DNA of 64,000 nucleotides, taken from Prevotella melaninogenica. Lineage in GTDB: Bacteria > Bacteroidota > Bacteroidia > Bacteroidales > Bacteroidaceae. The notes under the pieces were generated by a model. The model was not told the origin of the DNA, did no database searches, and worked only from the letters and a program-made list of their open reading frames with translations. Both the position numbers and the translations under genes were made by a program. The stretch lies in assembly GCF_018128065.1 (NCBI RefSeq), contig NZ_CP072360.1:1430501-1494500 (forward strand). The letters are read 5' to 3'. Below are positions 24,700 to 33,411 of the stretch, in pieces (within the stretch, counting starts at the first letter, position 1; each line of letters opens with the position of its first letter).

Positions 24700-25870
24700 T
24701 TACGGCTTTTGCCAACTGCTCCAACGCCTGACGAAGTATAGAACGTGGTGTACCGATATTCAAACGCATAAAACCTTCACCTCCGGGACCAAACATTCTA
24801 CCATCATTTAAAGCTAAATGAGCTTTGTCAATGAAGAGGTTTAATAGTTCTTTGTGCTTCAATCCAAGGTCACGACAATCCAACCAAACAAGGAAACTTG
24901 CTTGTGGACGAAGTGGACGAACACTTGGAATATGTTCACGACAGAAGTCTTCGACAAAGAGAATATTGTCTTCTACATACGCCAACATCTGTTTACGCCA
25001 CTCCTCTCCCTTTCGGTAAGCAGCTATCGTGGCTATTGGGGCAAAGAGTGTAGGCTCATCTAATTCGTTTGCCTTCAACCAACCATAGAAACGATTACGC
25101 AGTTCTTCATTCGGAACAATGGCATACGAACTAACGATACCTGCCATATTAAAGGTCTTTGTCGGTGCTGCAAAAGTAATACTAATTTCCGCAGCATGCT
25201 CTGACACACTTGCAAATGGTGTATGACGATTGCCAAAGAGAGCCATATCGCTGTGTATCTCATCGCTAATGACAAGAATATTATGCTCATAACAGAAGTC
25301 TGCCAAGCGGCGTAATGTATCTTCCGACCAACACAATCCTGCAGGGTTATGAGGATTAGAGAGGATTAGTAAACGACATTTATCATCACATACCTTTGCG
25401 AGATTCTCAAAGTCCATATCATAATATCCGTCTTCACGGAGACGAAGCGGATTGAAGACAACCTTACGATGATTAGCCTCTGGTGTCAAACGGAATGGAT
25501 GATAGACAGGTGGTTGTATTATCACCTTTTCGCCTGACTCTGTGAATACATTTACAACAAAACCAATACCCCTTACGATACCGGGAATAAAACTCAACCA
25601 CTCTGGCTTTACTTCCCAAGCATGATGCGCACATATCCAATCAATGATAGCAGGGCGATAGTCAGATGGTTCTATGGTATAACCAAAGATAGGATGTGAA
25701 AGACGGTCTTTAAGGGCATCCACAACAAAATCAGGAGTAGCAAAGTCCATATCAGCCACCCAAAGTGGTAACAAGTCATTACGTCCCCAACGTGGAAGAA
25801 GTGCCTCATGCTTCAAGTCACCACTTCCCGAACGGTCGATTATCTCGTCAAAGTTATAAGTCTTTATCAT
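24689..25870 (-). CDS. MalY/PatB-type PLP-dependent aminotransferase (cystathionine beta-lyase-like)
   Basis: A 393-residue class I/II aminotransferase-fold enzyme of the MalY/PatB group, which mostly cleaves carbon-sulfur bonds in cystathionine or cysteine. Signatures are LPLWVADMDFATPDFV near the N-terminus, GIVRGIGFVVNVFTESGEKV, LSNPHNPAGLCWSE, ISDEIHSDMALFG, and TFAAPTKTFNMAG, in which the lysine binds PLP. Its ATG overlaps the TGA of the metY-like remnant as ATGA, so the two were once coupled in a sulfur-amino-acid operon. Transsulfuration or hydrogen sulfide release is the likely role. Confidence 0.9.
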   Translation of the reverse strand: MIKTYNFDEIIDRSGSGDLKHEALLPRWGRNDLLPLWVADMDFATPDFVVDALKDRLSHPIFGYTIEPSDYRPAIIDWICAHHAWEVKPEWLSFIPGIVRGIGFVVNVFTESGEKVIIQPPVYHPFRLTPEANHRKVVFNPLRLREDGYYDMDFENLAKVCDDKCRLLILSNPHNPAGLCWSEDTLRRLADFCYEHNILVISDEIHSDMALFGNRHTPFASVSEHAAEISITFAAPTKTFNMAGIVSSYAIVPNEELRNRFYGWLKANELDEPTLFAPIATIAAYRKGEEWRKQMLAYVEDNILFVEDFCREHIPSVRPLRPQASFLVWLDCRDLGLKHKELLNLFIDKAHLALNDGRMFGPGGEGFMRLNIGTPRSILRQALEQLAKAVNEL

Positions 25871-26183
25871 ACTTCCAAAGCCTGTTTAATATCATCAAAG
25901 AAAGCAGCGTATTGCTGATAGCAGCCATGCCTGAGTTAAGGGCGATAACATTCTCAGCTCCAGTCAAAGTCTTAACACGCTGTTCGAGATTCGTCACCGT
26001 TGGGTTTTCCACACGTGAATAATCAGGAGCATCAATACGTCCACAAAAGGCATCAGCCATCACTTCCGCATTGTCAAATTCAAAAGCAACAGCATTATAG
26101 ACTGGCATACTTAACGCATCGTAAGCATCCCTACGCTTGTAAGCCTGATGAATAGCCAGTGTTTGCTTCTTCATATCTTTCAA
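25854..26183 (-). pseudogene. Internally deleted O-acetylhomoserine sulfhydrylase-like gene
   Basis: About 100 residues match the start of Cys/Met-metabolism PLP enzymes (KKQTLAIHQAYKRRDAYDAL, SMPVYNAVAFEFDN, YSRVENPTVTNLEQRVKTLTG, VIALNSGMAAI). A full enzyme has about 420-430 residues. After AISNTLL the frame runs into SLMILNRLWKYDKDL. In another frame the same bases read FFDDIKQALEV and stop at TGA (25869-25867), a normal C-terminus for this family. The middle of the gene, including the PLP lysine, is missing, and the two ends are fused out of frame. The TGA overlaps the next ATG. Confidence 0.85.
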
Positions 26184-26219
26184 ACAGTTGTGTTGTTTAT
26201 AAAGGATTCATAAATCAAG

Positions 26220-26242
26220 GACGGACGGAAAAACCGTCCGTC
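26220..26242 (-). terminator. Hairpin after lptD
   Basis: GACGGACGG and CCGTCCGTC form a perfect 9-bp stem with an AAAAA loop, 23 bases after the lptD stop. On the minus strand the tail is only moderately T-rich. Confidence 0.5.
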
Positions 26243-26264
26243 ATATAAGTTGTAGTTTATCTTA

Positions 26265-29111
26265 TTAATACCACTGTACCGCATTGGTGATACCGCTTCG
26301 TTTATCATATTTCAACGCATCTGTCAGCGTTGCAGCATTACAACGGAAGGTAAAGTTGTAAGATGTATATGGTGCTAAAACTACAGAAGCACTCATATTA
26401 AAACAGTGTAGGTCACGTGACAGGCTGGCTGTTGTCATACTCATCGCATGGTTTTCAAAGTCGTAACCACTTGAGAAGTTAATGTTCCAGCCATCACTGA
26501 TACGAATATTACCAGAGAAGTTCAGCGTCTGTGTGAACTTATAAGGGTAACGCATCGTCTTAGTATTGAACCTACCCGCTGTATTCTCACGCATCGTAAT
26601 ACCATAACCGATTGTCAATGACCATGGCATATTGAAACTCATGTAACCATCGTCATCCGTCTCAGCAATATTACCACGCTTCTTCTTAGCTGCATGCTTT
26701 CCTTTCTCAAGGTCATCGTCCATATTCGATTCGATATTGGTATCAGGCCCATCGCTCTCTTCCGTCACCTTGTCGTCATTCTTATCATCCTTACGTCCGA
26801 ACCACTTCTTCAACTTCTCTGGATTCAAAGTGAATGAGAAGTTCTGCGACATACCTTGAAAACGAGGCAAACGACCATACCCCCACTCAGTATGATTACC
26901 TACGTAAGGCTTACCATTAGCATCAAGTTCGTAAGCATAGGTAGCAAACTGTGCATTCATTGAGAAGGTATAATTCTTCCACCACTTCAAACGTAGACGC
27001 ATACTAAGGTCACTCCAACGATGATAGTCTGCTGCAGCATTGTAAGACATACTGGCTCCTAACTCATCAATGATACTTATCTTCTTATAACCAGTCGTAT
27101 CTTTGTCGCTCTTGATTTTCATTTCGAGGTTATTGCTAACATCCCAACTAATCATCTCAGTCTTGTACTTACCCGGCACACTATAGAGTTCATCCTGATA
27201 AGGAGAGTACTCAACAAGTTTCACATTACCGCTTGCATCGGTGTACTGGTAGCTGTCATAATAGCCATAACGGCGTGCACCGAAGTTAGGTGAATAAGAG
27301 AATGAAACCTGTGGCGTGATAACATGGCGGATAGCCTGAATCTTATCACCAAAAAGTTTTCTATTAGGTGTCCAGAAACCATACAACTTAGTGCTGGCAC
27401 CTACATTCATGCTCCAATTATATACATTATGGAAGCCATACGTAGTGTCTCTTACCACCTCTTTCTGAAGAGTGTTATCCCATCCACGTGTCACCTTCTT
27501 AGAATACATACGATCCGTAAAATTGAAAGATGGCGTCACATTGATATAATTAAACAAGGTGAAGTTTGCCTGTACAGGAATTGTATGCTGAAAAGCATTC
27601 TTCCAGTCTTTGATCAGATTAGAGTGTAAGAGTTTATCTTCCTTCGTTGAGATAGAATTAGCCAACTGACCCGTATAGCTCATCGAAATCTTCTCATACC
27701 AACGTTCCTTACCCACAAGATGCTTACGCTTGAAAGGGTAGAATCGGCTCAAACTAATGTTCAAGTCTGGCAGTGTTATCTGAATAGAAGAGTCACGCAT
27801 ATTCTGTGCAAGGTTCGTAGTAGCACTCAAAGAGAGTCCAATACTTGAAAAACCTGTGCTCCAGCTTACAGAAGAAGTTCTAGTAGACTGTGTGAGTGTC
27901 TGCGGATTATACATACTATTGAGGTTGTTACGCTCATAGCTTGATGTCGCAAAGTTCACACTTGCCGAGAGAGAGCTGTAAGGATTAGCCTTAGGATCTT
28001 GGCGATGATTCCATTGAATCTTGAAACTCTCCTGCTCTGCAAAGTCTGGCAATCCCTTGTCACCAGTCTTTGAGTCCTGATAACTAAAGAGGAATGAACC
28101 AGAATATCTATAACGCTTGCGGTAGTTGCTGGCTGCAGAAACACCCCAAGAACCTCTGGTATAGATTTCACCTAAGAGTTTCAAGTCCCATTTATCACTA
28201 ATGGCAAAGTAGTAACCACCATCACGAAGATAGAAACCACGATCACTTTCATCACCATAGCTTGGCATAATAAAACCACTTGAATACTTCTTTGAGAAAG
28301 GAAAGAAGCCGTATGGAATTGCCAATGGTAAAGGTACATCAGCCACAACGAGATAAGCTGGACCAAAAACAACATCCTTACCCGGACGAACCTTTGCACG
28401 CGAAAGGGCAATATAAAAATCAGGATGGGCTTTATCACATGTGGTATAACGTCCATGCTGCAAATAAACAGAACCCGTAGAATCACGCTTTCCTACTTCT
28501 CCACTAAGGAAACCATCCTGCTGTTCGGTATAGATACCTTTAATCAAGCCCTTCTTTGACTTGAAATTAAAAGCCATCGTATCGCTCTTATACTCGTCTT
28601 TACCCATTGTAAAGACTGGCTTTCCCTTAATTCCACCCTCTTCAGTAGAGTCTGCCGTACCTGTTGCACGCACAGTACTCTTATTGAGATTCATGTCTAC
28701 CTTATCACTTGAAAGCTTCATATTCTCATAATCAACTTTCGAGCCACCATACAAGTATGCAGTACCCGACTCCGCATCATAAACGAGAGAGTCCTCTGCA
28801 GAATACTTCACAGGTACATCAATTCCATTTGAGCGCGCACGCATCATGCTGTCGGCACGAATAGAATCGTCTATAGCCTTATTATGATGATAGATAGCCA
28901 ACTGAAGAGAATCCATCTTCGCGGTATCTGGAATATTCTTATCAACCTCCTTACTAACCTTTGGTGTCTGTCCTTTCAGTAGCGTATCAACCACAACGGC
29001 GTTAGCCTTAGCCTTCTTGGTTTTCTTACCTTGAGGCACAGGCATGTTGACACTTGCCATTGCAAACACAACAACAAAGGATAATAGGAATATAATGCTC
29101 TTATTTCTCAT
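26265..29111 (-). CDS. lptD: LPS-assembly outer-membrane protein LptD-like
   Basis: A 948-residue outer-membrane protein. Residues 1-20 form a signal peptide (MRNKSIIFLLSFVVVFAMAS). The OstA/LptA-like domain (about 100-210) reads AEDSLVYDAESGTAYLYGGS and KSTVRATGTADSTEEGG; such domains receive LPS from the periplasmic bridge. The rest is a large aromatic-rich beta barrel with alternating short strands (SFKIQWNHRQDPKANPYSSL, VSFSYSPNFGARRYGYYDSY). An acidic, low-complexity loop (VTEESDGPDTNIESNMDDD) lies near residue 780. Length is typical for Bacteroidota LptD. A -7 box (TATTTTTG, minus strand, 29127-29134) is 16 bases upstream. Confidence 0.87.
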   Translation of the reverse strand: MRNKSIIFLLSFVVVFAMASVNMPVPQGKKTKKAKANAVVVDTLLKGQTPKVSKEVDKNIPDTAKMDSLQLAIYHHNKAIDDSIRADSMMRARSNGIDVPVKYSAEDSLVYDAESGTAYLYGGSKVDYENMKLSSDKVDMNLNKSTVRATGTADSTEEGGIKGKPVFTMGKDEYKSDTMAFNFKSKKGLIKGIYTEQQDGFLSGEVGKRDSTGSVYLQHGRYTTCDKAHPDFYIALSRAKVRPGKDVVFGPAYLVVADVPLPLAIPYGFFPFSKKYSSGFIMPSYGDESDRGFYLRDGGYYFAISDKWDLKLLGEIYTRGSWGVSAASNYRKRYRYSGSFLFSYQDSKTGDKGLPDFAEQESFKIQWNHRQDPKANPYSSLSASVNFATSSYERNNLNSMYNPQTLTQSTRTSSVSWSTGFSSIGLSLSATTNLAQNMRDSSIQITLPDLNISLSRFYPFKRKHLVGKERWYEKISMSYTGQLANSISTKEDKLLHSNLIKDWKNAFQHTIPVQANFTLFNYINVTPSFNFTDRMYSKKVTRGWDNTLQKEVVRDTTYGFHNVYNWSMNVGASTKLYGFWTPNRKLFGDKIQAIRHVITPQVSFSYSPNFGARRYGYYDSYQYTDASGNVKLVEYSPYQDELYSVPGKYKTEMISWDVSNNLEMKIKSDKDTTGYKKISIIDELGASMSYNAAADYHRWSDLSMRLRLKWWKNYTFSMNAQFATYAYELDANGKPYVGNHTEWGYGRLPRFQGMSQNFSFTLNPEKLKKWFGRKDDKNDDKVTEESDGPDTNIESNMDDDLEKGKHAAKKKRGNIAETDDDGYMSFNMPWSLTIGYGITMRENTAGRFNTKTMRYPYKFTQTLNFSGNIRISDGWNINFSSGYDFENHAMSMTTASLSRDLHCFNMSASVVLAPYTSYNFTFRCNAATLTDALKYDKRSGITNAVQWY

Positions 29112-29126
29112 TGCCTAAATAACGTG

Positions 29127-29134
29127 CAAAAATA
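29127..29134 (-). promoter_or_regulatory. lptD promoter -7 box
   Basis: The minus strand reads TATTTTTG, giving a leader of only about 10 bases before the ATG at 29111. Confidence 0.55.
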
Positions 29135-29403
29135 CTGAAATAATGCCGAACATAAACACCATTACGCTATTTTAACTTTTATAATAATGTACCTGCGCAC
29201 AAATAACAGAGTACCAACAATTCATTTTGTCCTCGCCCTCCGACTCAGAGAGCATTTCCATTTTAATGCCTCAAAATACCGATAAGGGGTTGAAAAATCA
29301 TTACACTTCCCCAAATAAAACACCTGCAAACTAAAGGCAAAAATACGTGCAAAAAACATATCCACAACCAGCAGAAAATCAACCTATTACAAAGTCATAC
29401 AAG

Positions 29404-29502
29404 AAAAGGTGCTTAATTGGACTTCAAAAGGGCGTTAGTAACACCCCAAAAGGGCATCTTTTCCAAGCCAATTGAGCATCTTTTCGAAGCCAAAAGACCA
29501 TG
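29404..29502. repeat. Dispersed ~100-bp intergenic repeat, copy 1
   Basis: This spacer segment (AAAAGGTGCTTAATTGG ... AAAAGGGCGTTAGTAA ... AGGGCATCTTTT ... AAGCCAATTG) matches the reverse complement of 60659-60759 over nearly its whole length with scattered substitutions. It contains no gene. It lies between lptD and dnaX. Confidence 0.8.
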
Positions 29503-29598
29503 TATTGGTTTTGAAAGGTGCGAAAATAGTTTACAACTATCAACAAACAAGGAAACAAGTTATTTGTAGAAGACGGAAAGACTAAGACAAATTTCACT

Positions 29599-31410
29599 TT
29601 AATCCAAACACAAGCCTAACGTTTCTACAAGCTTCTTTACAGGATGATGTGCTTCCAGCAGTTTATCGAAAGACTCACGAGGCGTAAGTATCGGCTTGAT
29701 TTCATCATGCTTGGCAAGACGAATTGCTATTTCTATCTGTCCATTACGTAATTCCTTTGCCAATGTGGCACGAATACGCGACTTGATAGTTAGCATTTCG
29801 TTGAGCTGAATATTGTTATCAGCAAGCACCAAGATTGCTGGATACTCTGTGATAGTAGGCGTAATATTCTTCATACGCTGTGCCAAAGCCTGCATACGCT
29901 CTGGCATACGAGAGCACATAGCACGCCAACTCACAACAAGGTCTTGCTGTGAAAACCTTTCGTTTTCATCCTTATTGGTTATTTCAACTTCCTCTTCCTG
30001 CTTTTTCTTCTTATCGGTTCTAAGCAGATTATCGAACGACATCGTCAATGAACCAAGATTTACAGAATTCGGAAGACCTGAGGAAACACTCATTTTAGGA
30101 CGTACACCAGAAGTCTCTGCAATAGACTTTTCTGGTGAAGACACAACCTCAACTGATACTGTCCCACCATCATTAGAGTTGCGAACAGTATCATCATCAC
30201 GCTTCAGGCTCCCGACCACCTGCGGAGTCGGTTTCGGTTGAGCCTTCAGAATAAGATTCTTGAACAGGGATTTTAATCGCTTAGGGCTGCGCCCCGAGGC
30301 TGGGACATCATCATCCTTCTGCGTAATCTGCGCCACTTGAATAAGCGTCAGTTCTACCAACAAACGCTTGTTGGAACTCTGACGATACTCCACATCACAG
30401 CGATTCATAATCTGCAATGCTGTATAAAGGAAGCTGACAGGACACTTCTGTGCTTGCAATTGGTAACGATTACGCAACTGTTCGCTCACCTCAAGCAATG
30501 GAAGTGTCTGAGCATCCTTTGCCATCAACACGTTACGGACATGAGATGCCAAGCCATTTACAAGGTGTCCACCATCGAATCCCTTATTTATAACCGTATT
30601 CAAAAGTACCATCACCTCACTTACCTTATTCTCTAAAGCAAGGTCGACAATATTAAAATAATTCTCAGCATCAAGTACATTCAAGTCCTCTATCACCTTC
30701 TGATAAGTGATATTTCCCTGAGAGAAACTTGCAGCCTGATCGAAGATAGAGAGTGCATCACGCATTCCACCATCAGCTTTCTCTGCAATAACACTCAATG
30801 CCTCTTCGTCAAACTGTATATTCTCTTTCTCAGCAACACTTTTAAGATGGCTGATGATGTTTGGAACTGTCATACGCTCGAAGTCGTAGATTTGACAGCG
30901 GGAAAGAATCGTTGGGAGAATCTTATGCTTCTCAGTCGTAGCAAGAATGAAGATAACGTGTGCGGGTGGTTCCTCCAAAGTCTTAAGAAAAGCATTGAAG
31001 GCTGCTGTAGAGAGCATGTGAACCTCATCGATGATAAAGACCTTATAACGTCCTACCTGTGGCGGGATTCGGGTCTGCTCCATCAATGACTTGATGTTCT
31101 CAACAGAGTTATTGCTGGCGGCATCTAATTCGAAGATATTATAACTTCGTCCTTCTCCGAACGCTTTACAGCTCTCACACTCGTTACAAGCCTCGCTGTC
31201 AGCCGTTGGATGTTCGCAGTTAATAGCCTTCGCAAAGATACGAGCACAAGTAGTTTTACCCACACCTCGTGGACCGCAAAAAAGGTAAGCATGAGCCAGC
31301 TTGCCACTCTTCACAGCATTCTTCAGCGTAGTAGTCAACGCCTGCTGTCCAACAACAGAATCAAAGGACATAGGACGGTACTTTCGCGCCGAAACAATAT
31401 ATTCATCCAT
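29599..31410 (-). CDS. dnaX: DNA polymerase III subunit gamma/tau
   Basis: 603 residues from the preferred start at 31410 (MDEYIVSARKYRPMSFDSVV). An ATG nine codons upstream lies at or before the likely transcription start and is rejected. The AAA+ ATPase of the clamp loader shows Walker A GPRGVGKT (46-53), the zinc module with C-x-n-C...CNECESC, Walker B FIIDEVHML, and sensor SRC. The C-terminal third (from about 380) is the tau-like extension, rich in Ser, Lys and Glu, followed by a structured end. A -7 box on the minus strand lies at 31435-31442. Confidence 0.95.
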   Translation of the reverse strand: MDEYIVSARKYRPMSFDSVVGQQALTTTLKNAVKSGKLAHAYLFCGPRGVGKTTCARIFAKAINCEHPTADSEACNECESCKAFGEGRSYNIFELDAASNNSVENIKSLMEQTRIPPQVGRYKVFIIDEVHMLSTAAFNAFLKTLEEPPAHVIFILATTEKHKILPTILSRCQIYDFERMTVPNIISHLKSVAEKENIQFDEEALSVIAEKADGGMRDALSIFDQAASFSQGNITYQKVIEDLNVLDAENYFNIVDLALENKVSEVMVLLNTVINKGFDGGHLVNGLASHVRNVLMAKDAQTLPLLEVSEQLRNRYQLQAQKCPVSFLYTALQIMNRCDVEYRQSSNKRLLVELTLIQVAQITQKDDDVPASGRSPKRLKSLFKNLILKAQPKPTPQVVGSLKRDDDTVRNSNDGGTVSVEVVSSPEKSIAETSGVRPKMSVSSGLPNSVNLGSLTMSFDNLLRTDKKKKQEEEVEITNKDENERFSQQDLVVSWRAMCSRMPERMQALAQRMKNITPTITEYPAILVLADNNIQLNEMLTIKSRIRATLAKELRNGQIEIAIRLAKHDEIKPILTPRESFDKLLEAHHPVKKLVETLGLCLD

Positions 31411-31434
31411 AACTTTAAAATCTAATTGTATATG

Positions 31435-31442
31435 CAAAGGTA
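31435..31442 (-). promoter_or_regulatory. dnaX promoter -7 box
   Basis: The minus strand reads TACCTTTG. Transcription would start near 31429, which decides for the ATG at 31410. Confidence 0.6.
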
Positions 31443-31520
31443 ATAAAAGTTAAGAAAAGAGGAGGAAGGTAGGAAGAATTAAATTGTTAATTTGCTAAAA
31501 ATATATATGTTTAATACGCC

Positions 31521-31546
31521 CATATGCAATCTTTTCCTTACTTTTG
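31521..31546 (+). promoter_or_regulatory. Promoter of the FtsB/DivIC-like gene (-7 TACTTTTG)
   Basis: TACTTTTG at 31539-31546 lies downstream of the ATG at 31524, so translation must begin later, most likely at the GTG at 31566. Confidence 0.55.
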
Positions 31547-31565
31547 CAAAAAAGAATGTAAAGAA

Positions 31566-31910
31566 GTGAGTAAGATTACTGGACATATTTTCAATTTTTT
31601 CAGTCGATTTAAATTTCATATCGTCATCATTTTGGGCGTACTCATTGTAGGCGTACTGGATGAGAACAGTTTTATGAAACGTATAGAGTATGCTTATCAG
31701 ATTGAAGACCTAAAAACTGAAATCCAAAAGTATGATAACCAATACCAGCATGACATGCAACAACTTAAGGAACTTAAAACAGATCCAAAGGCAATTGCAC
31801 GTGTAGCTCGGGAACGTTACTTTATGAAAGCTGATAATGAAGACATCTTCGTATTGAGCGATGATGAGCAACAAACTGAAAACACAGCCAAAAATGAGAC
31901 AACTGAATAA
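31566..31910 (+). CDS. FtsB/DivIC-type septum formation protein
   Basis: 114 residues from a GTG start at 31566, chosen because the promoter lies just upstream. A single membrane helix (FHIVIILGVLIVGVLDENSF) is followed by a coiled coil (YQIEDLKTEIQKYDNQYQHD) and the terminal LKTDPKAIARVARERYFMKA, the typical DivIC/FtsB ending. Such proteins stabilise the divisome with FtsL and FtsQ. The acidic tail is normal. The next gene overlaps its 3' end. Confidence 0.87.
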   Translation: MSKITGHIFNFFSRFKFHIVIILGVLIVGVLDENSFMKRIEYAYQIEDLKTEIQKYDNQYQHDMQQLKELKTDPKAIARVARERYFMKADNEDIFVLSDDEQQTENTAKNETTE

Positions 31911-32328
31911 ACTCGAATCTATTATTTACCTTTTGGGAGGAATAATAATGGTTGCAGGTGCAGGCTTGTACGCTTTTCTGTTGATACAACCGATTGCTTG
32001 CTGGCTAATGCTTGCAGGTGCTGTTGCATTTGCACTTATGCAGTCTCGTCAGCGTTACCTTGGAACAACTCTTTCTATTCGTCGCTTACGCAAGATTATG
32101 TCTCTGGCAGGTTGGGGATTTATCCTTGCTGGACTCTTTATGGTAGAAGACTCCTATCATTTCTTTCGTCCGCTATTTGCAGGCTCATTAGATGGTTATA
32201 GCAGTTATGTAAGTATCTTCCATCACAATTGGGTTATACTCTTACTCATTTCTGCTATCATCGAGATGTATACAACTCATCGTATCAGCTACGAACTAAA
32301 AAAGGAAAGCGAAAGTCCAAGTACCTAA
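31894..32328 (+). CDS. Four-helix membrane protein of unknown function
   Basis: 144 residues from the ATG at 31894, which overlaps the end of the FtsB-like gene by 17 bases; an upstream in-frame ATG at 31861 is also possible. Four hydrophobic segments are visible (IIYLLGGIIMVAGAGLYAFL, CWLMLAGAVAFALM, SLAGWGFILAGLFMV, WVILLLISAIIEMYTTH). No domain is recognised. Similar small proteins follow the divisome gene in other Prevotella-like genomes. Confidence 0.72.
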   Translation: MRQLNKLESIIYLLGGIIMVAGAGLYAFLLIQPIACWLMLAGAVAFALMQSRQRYLGTTLSIRRLRKIMSLAGWGFILAGLFMVEDSYHFFRPLFAGSLDGYSSYVSIFHHNWVILLLISAIIEMYTTHRISYELKKESESPST

Positions 32329-32435
32329 AAAAGCTAAAAGCTTAGAGATAGTTTTAATTTGAATAAAAAAGTTTCTCGACTTCAATTATAGAATGTAATT
32401 TTGTCAGAGAAGAAACAGAACCAGTTTAATGAACT

Positions 32436-33284
32436 ATGAATAGAATTCTTTACGCACTTCTGACGCTCATAGCGTTTACGTCATGTGCCAACTCCTTCAA
32501 TATACAGGGAACATCTAACGTATCAAGTTTGGATGGAAGAAAATTGTATTTGAAAACAGACCAAGCTGACTCACTGATTGACTTAGACTCATGTGATGTT
32601 GTTCATGGTCAGTTTGCCTTTCATGGAACTGTTGACTCTACTAAGATCGCACAGATTTTCATGGATGATATCAACCTACAGTTCCCTGTTGTTATTGAGA
32701 AGGGAGATATTACCGTTAAATTGGACAACACTCAGCAGCGTGTTAGTGGCACACCGCTGAATGACAAACTAAATGATTTCTGGACAAAGTTTATACAGCT
32801 CCGCAATCAATATGCAGAAATAGATCACGAGGAAAGTGCTGCCATTATGAATGGTCATGATGAGGAGACGGTGAATGCTCAGCTTATTAAGAAGGCATTG
32901 AACGTATATGACAAGGGTGACAAACTATTTACGAAGTTCATTACAGAGAACTTCAACAACATTCTTGGTCCATGGTGTTTCCTTACACGTATCAGCTACG
33001 AGACAACACCTAATGCTTACCCTGTATGGATGAATGATTATATGTATACCAATGCTGTTAATCAGTTACCATCTTGGATTGAGTACATTATGAGTAAGGC
33101 AACAGATAGCTTTAAGAAAAACCCTCAGATAAAAGCATTCTATACAGACTTCTTACAAGCACAAAAAGAAATGAATGGAATGGTTGACCCAGCAGGATTA
33201 ACTGATGCAGCAGGAACAACTCCTAACGCAGCAGTAGCGCCTCCAACTCCTGCAGAGATGGCAGGCGACTCTATTCCAGAGTAA
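32436..33284 (+). CDS. DUF4369-domain lipoprotein
   Basis: A 282-residue lipoprotein with lipobox FTSC (Cys17). Residues about 20-115 resemble DUF4369 (FNIQGTSNVSSLDGRKLYLK, FAFHGTVDSTKIAQIFMDD), a beta domain usually found before a thioredoxin fold in Bacteroidota. Here a helical region and a Pro/Ala-rich tail follow instead and no CxxC is present, so it is not a disulfide reductase. Function unknown; probably periplasmic or outer-membrane anchored. Confidence 0.8.
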   Translation: MNRILYALLTLIAFTSCANSFNIQGTSNVSSLDGRKLYLKTDQADSLIDLDSCDVVHGQFAFHGTVDSTKIAQIFMDDINLQFPVVIEKGDITVKLDNTQQRVSGTPLNDKLNDFWTKFIQLRNQYAEIDHEESAAIMNGHDEETVNAQLIKKALNVYDKGDKLFTKFITENFNNILGPWCFLTRISYETTPNAYPVWMNDYMYTNAVNQLPSWIEYIMSKATDSFKKNPQIKAFYTDFLQAQKEMNGMVDPAGLTDAAGTTPNAAVAPPTPAEMAGDSIPE

Positions 33285-33411
33285 ATCTTACATACCCTTT
33301 TGTTCAGTAGTCTTTGTGTAAAAAACTTTCCAACTACTTCTGAGACATTTATATACGAGCTTAAGTCTTATCTCAGAATAGAAAACAAACAACCCCTAAC
33401 AGCAAGAAAAT

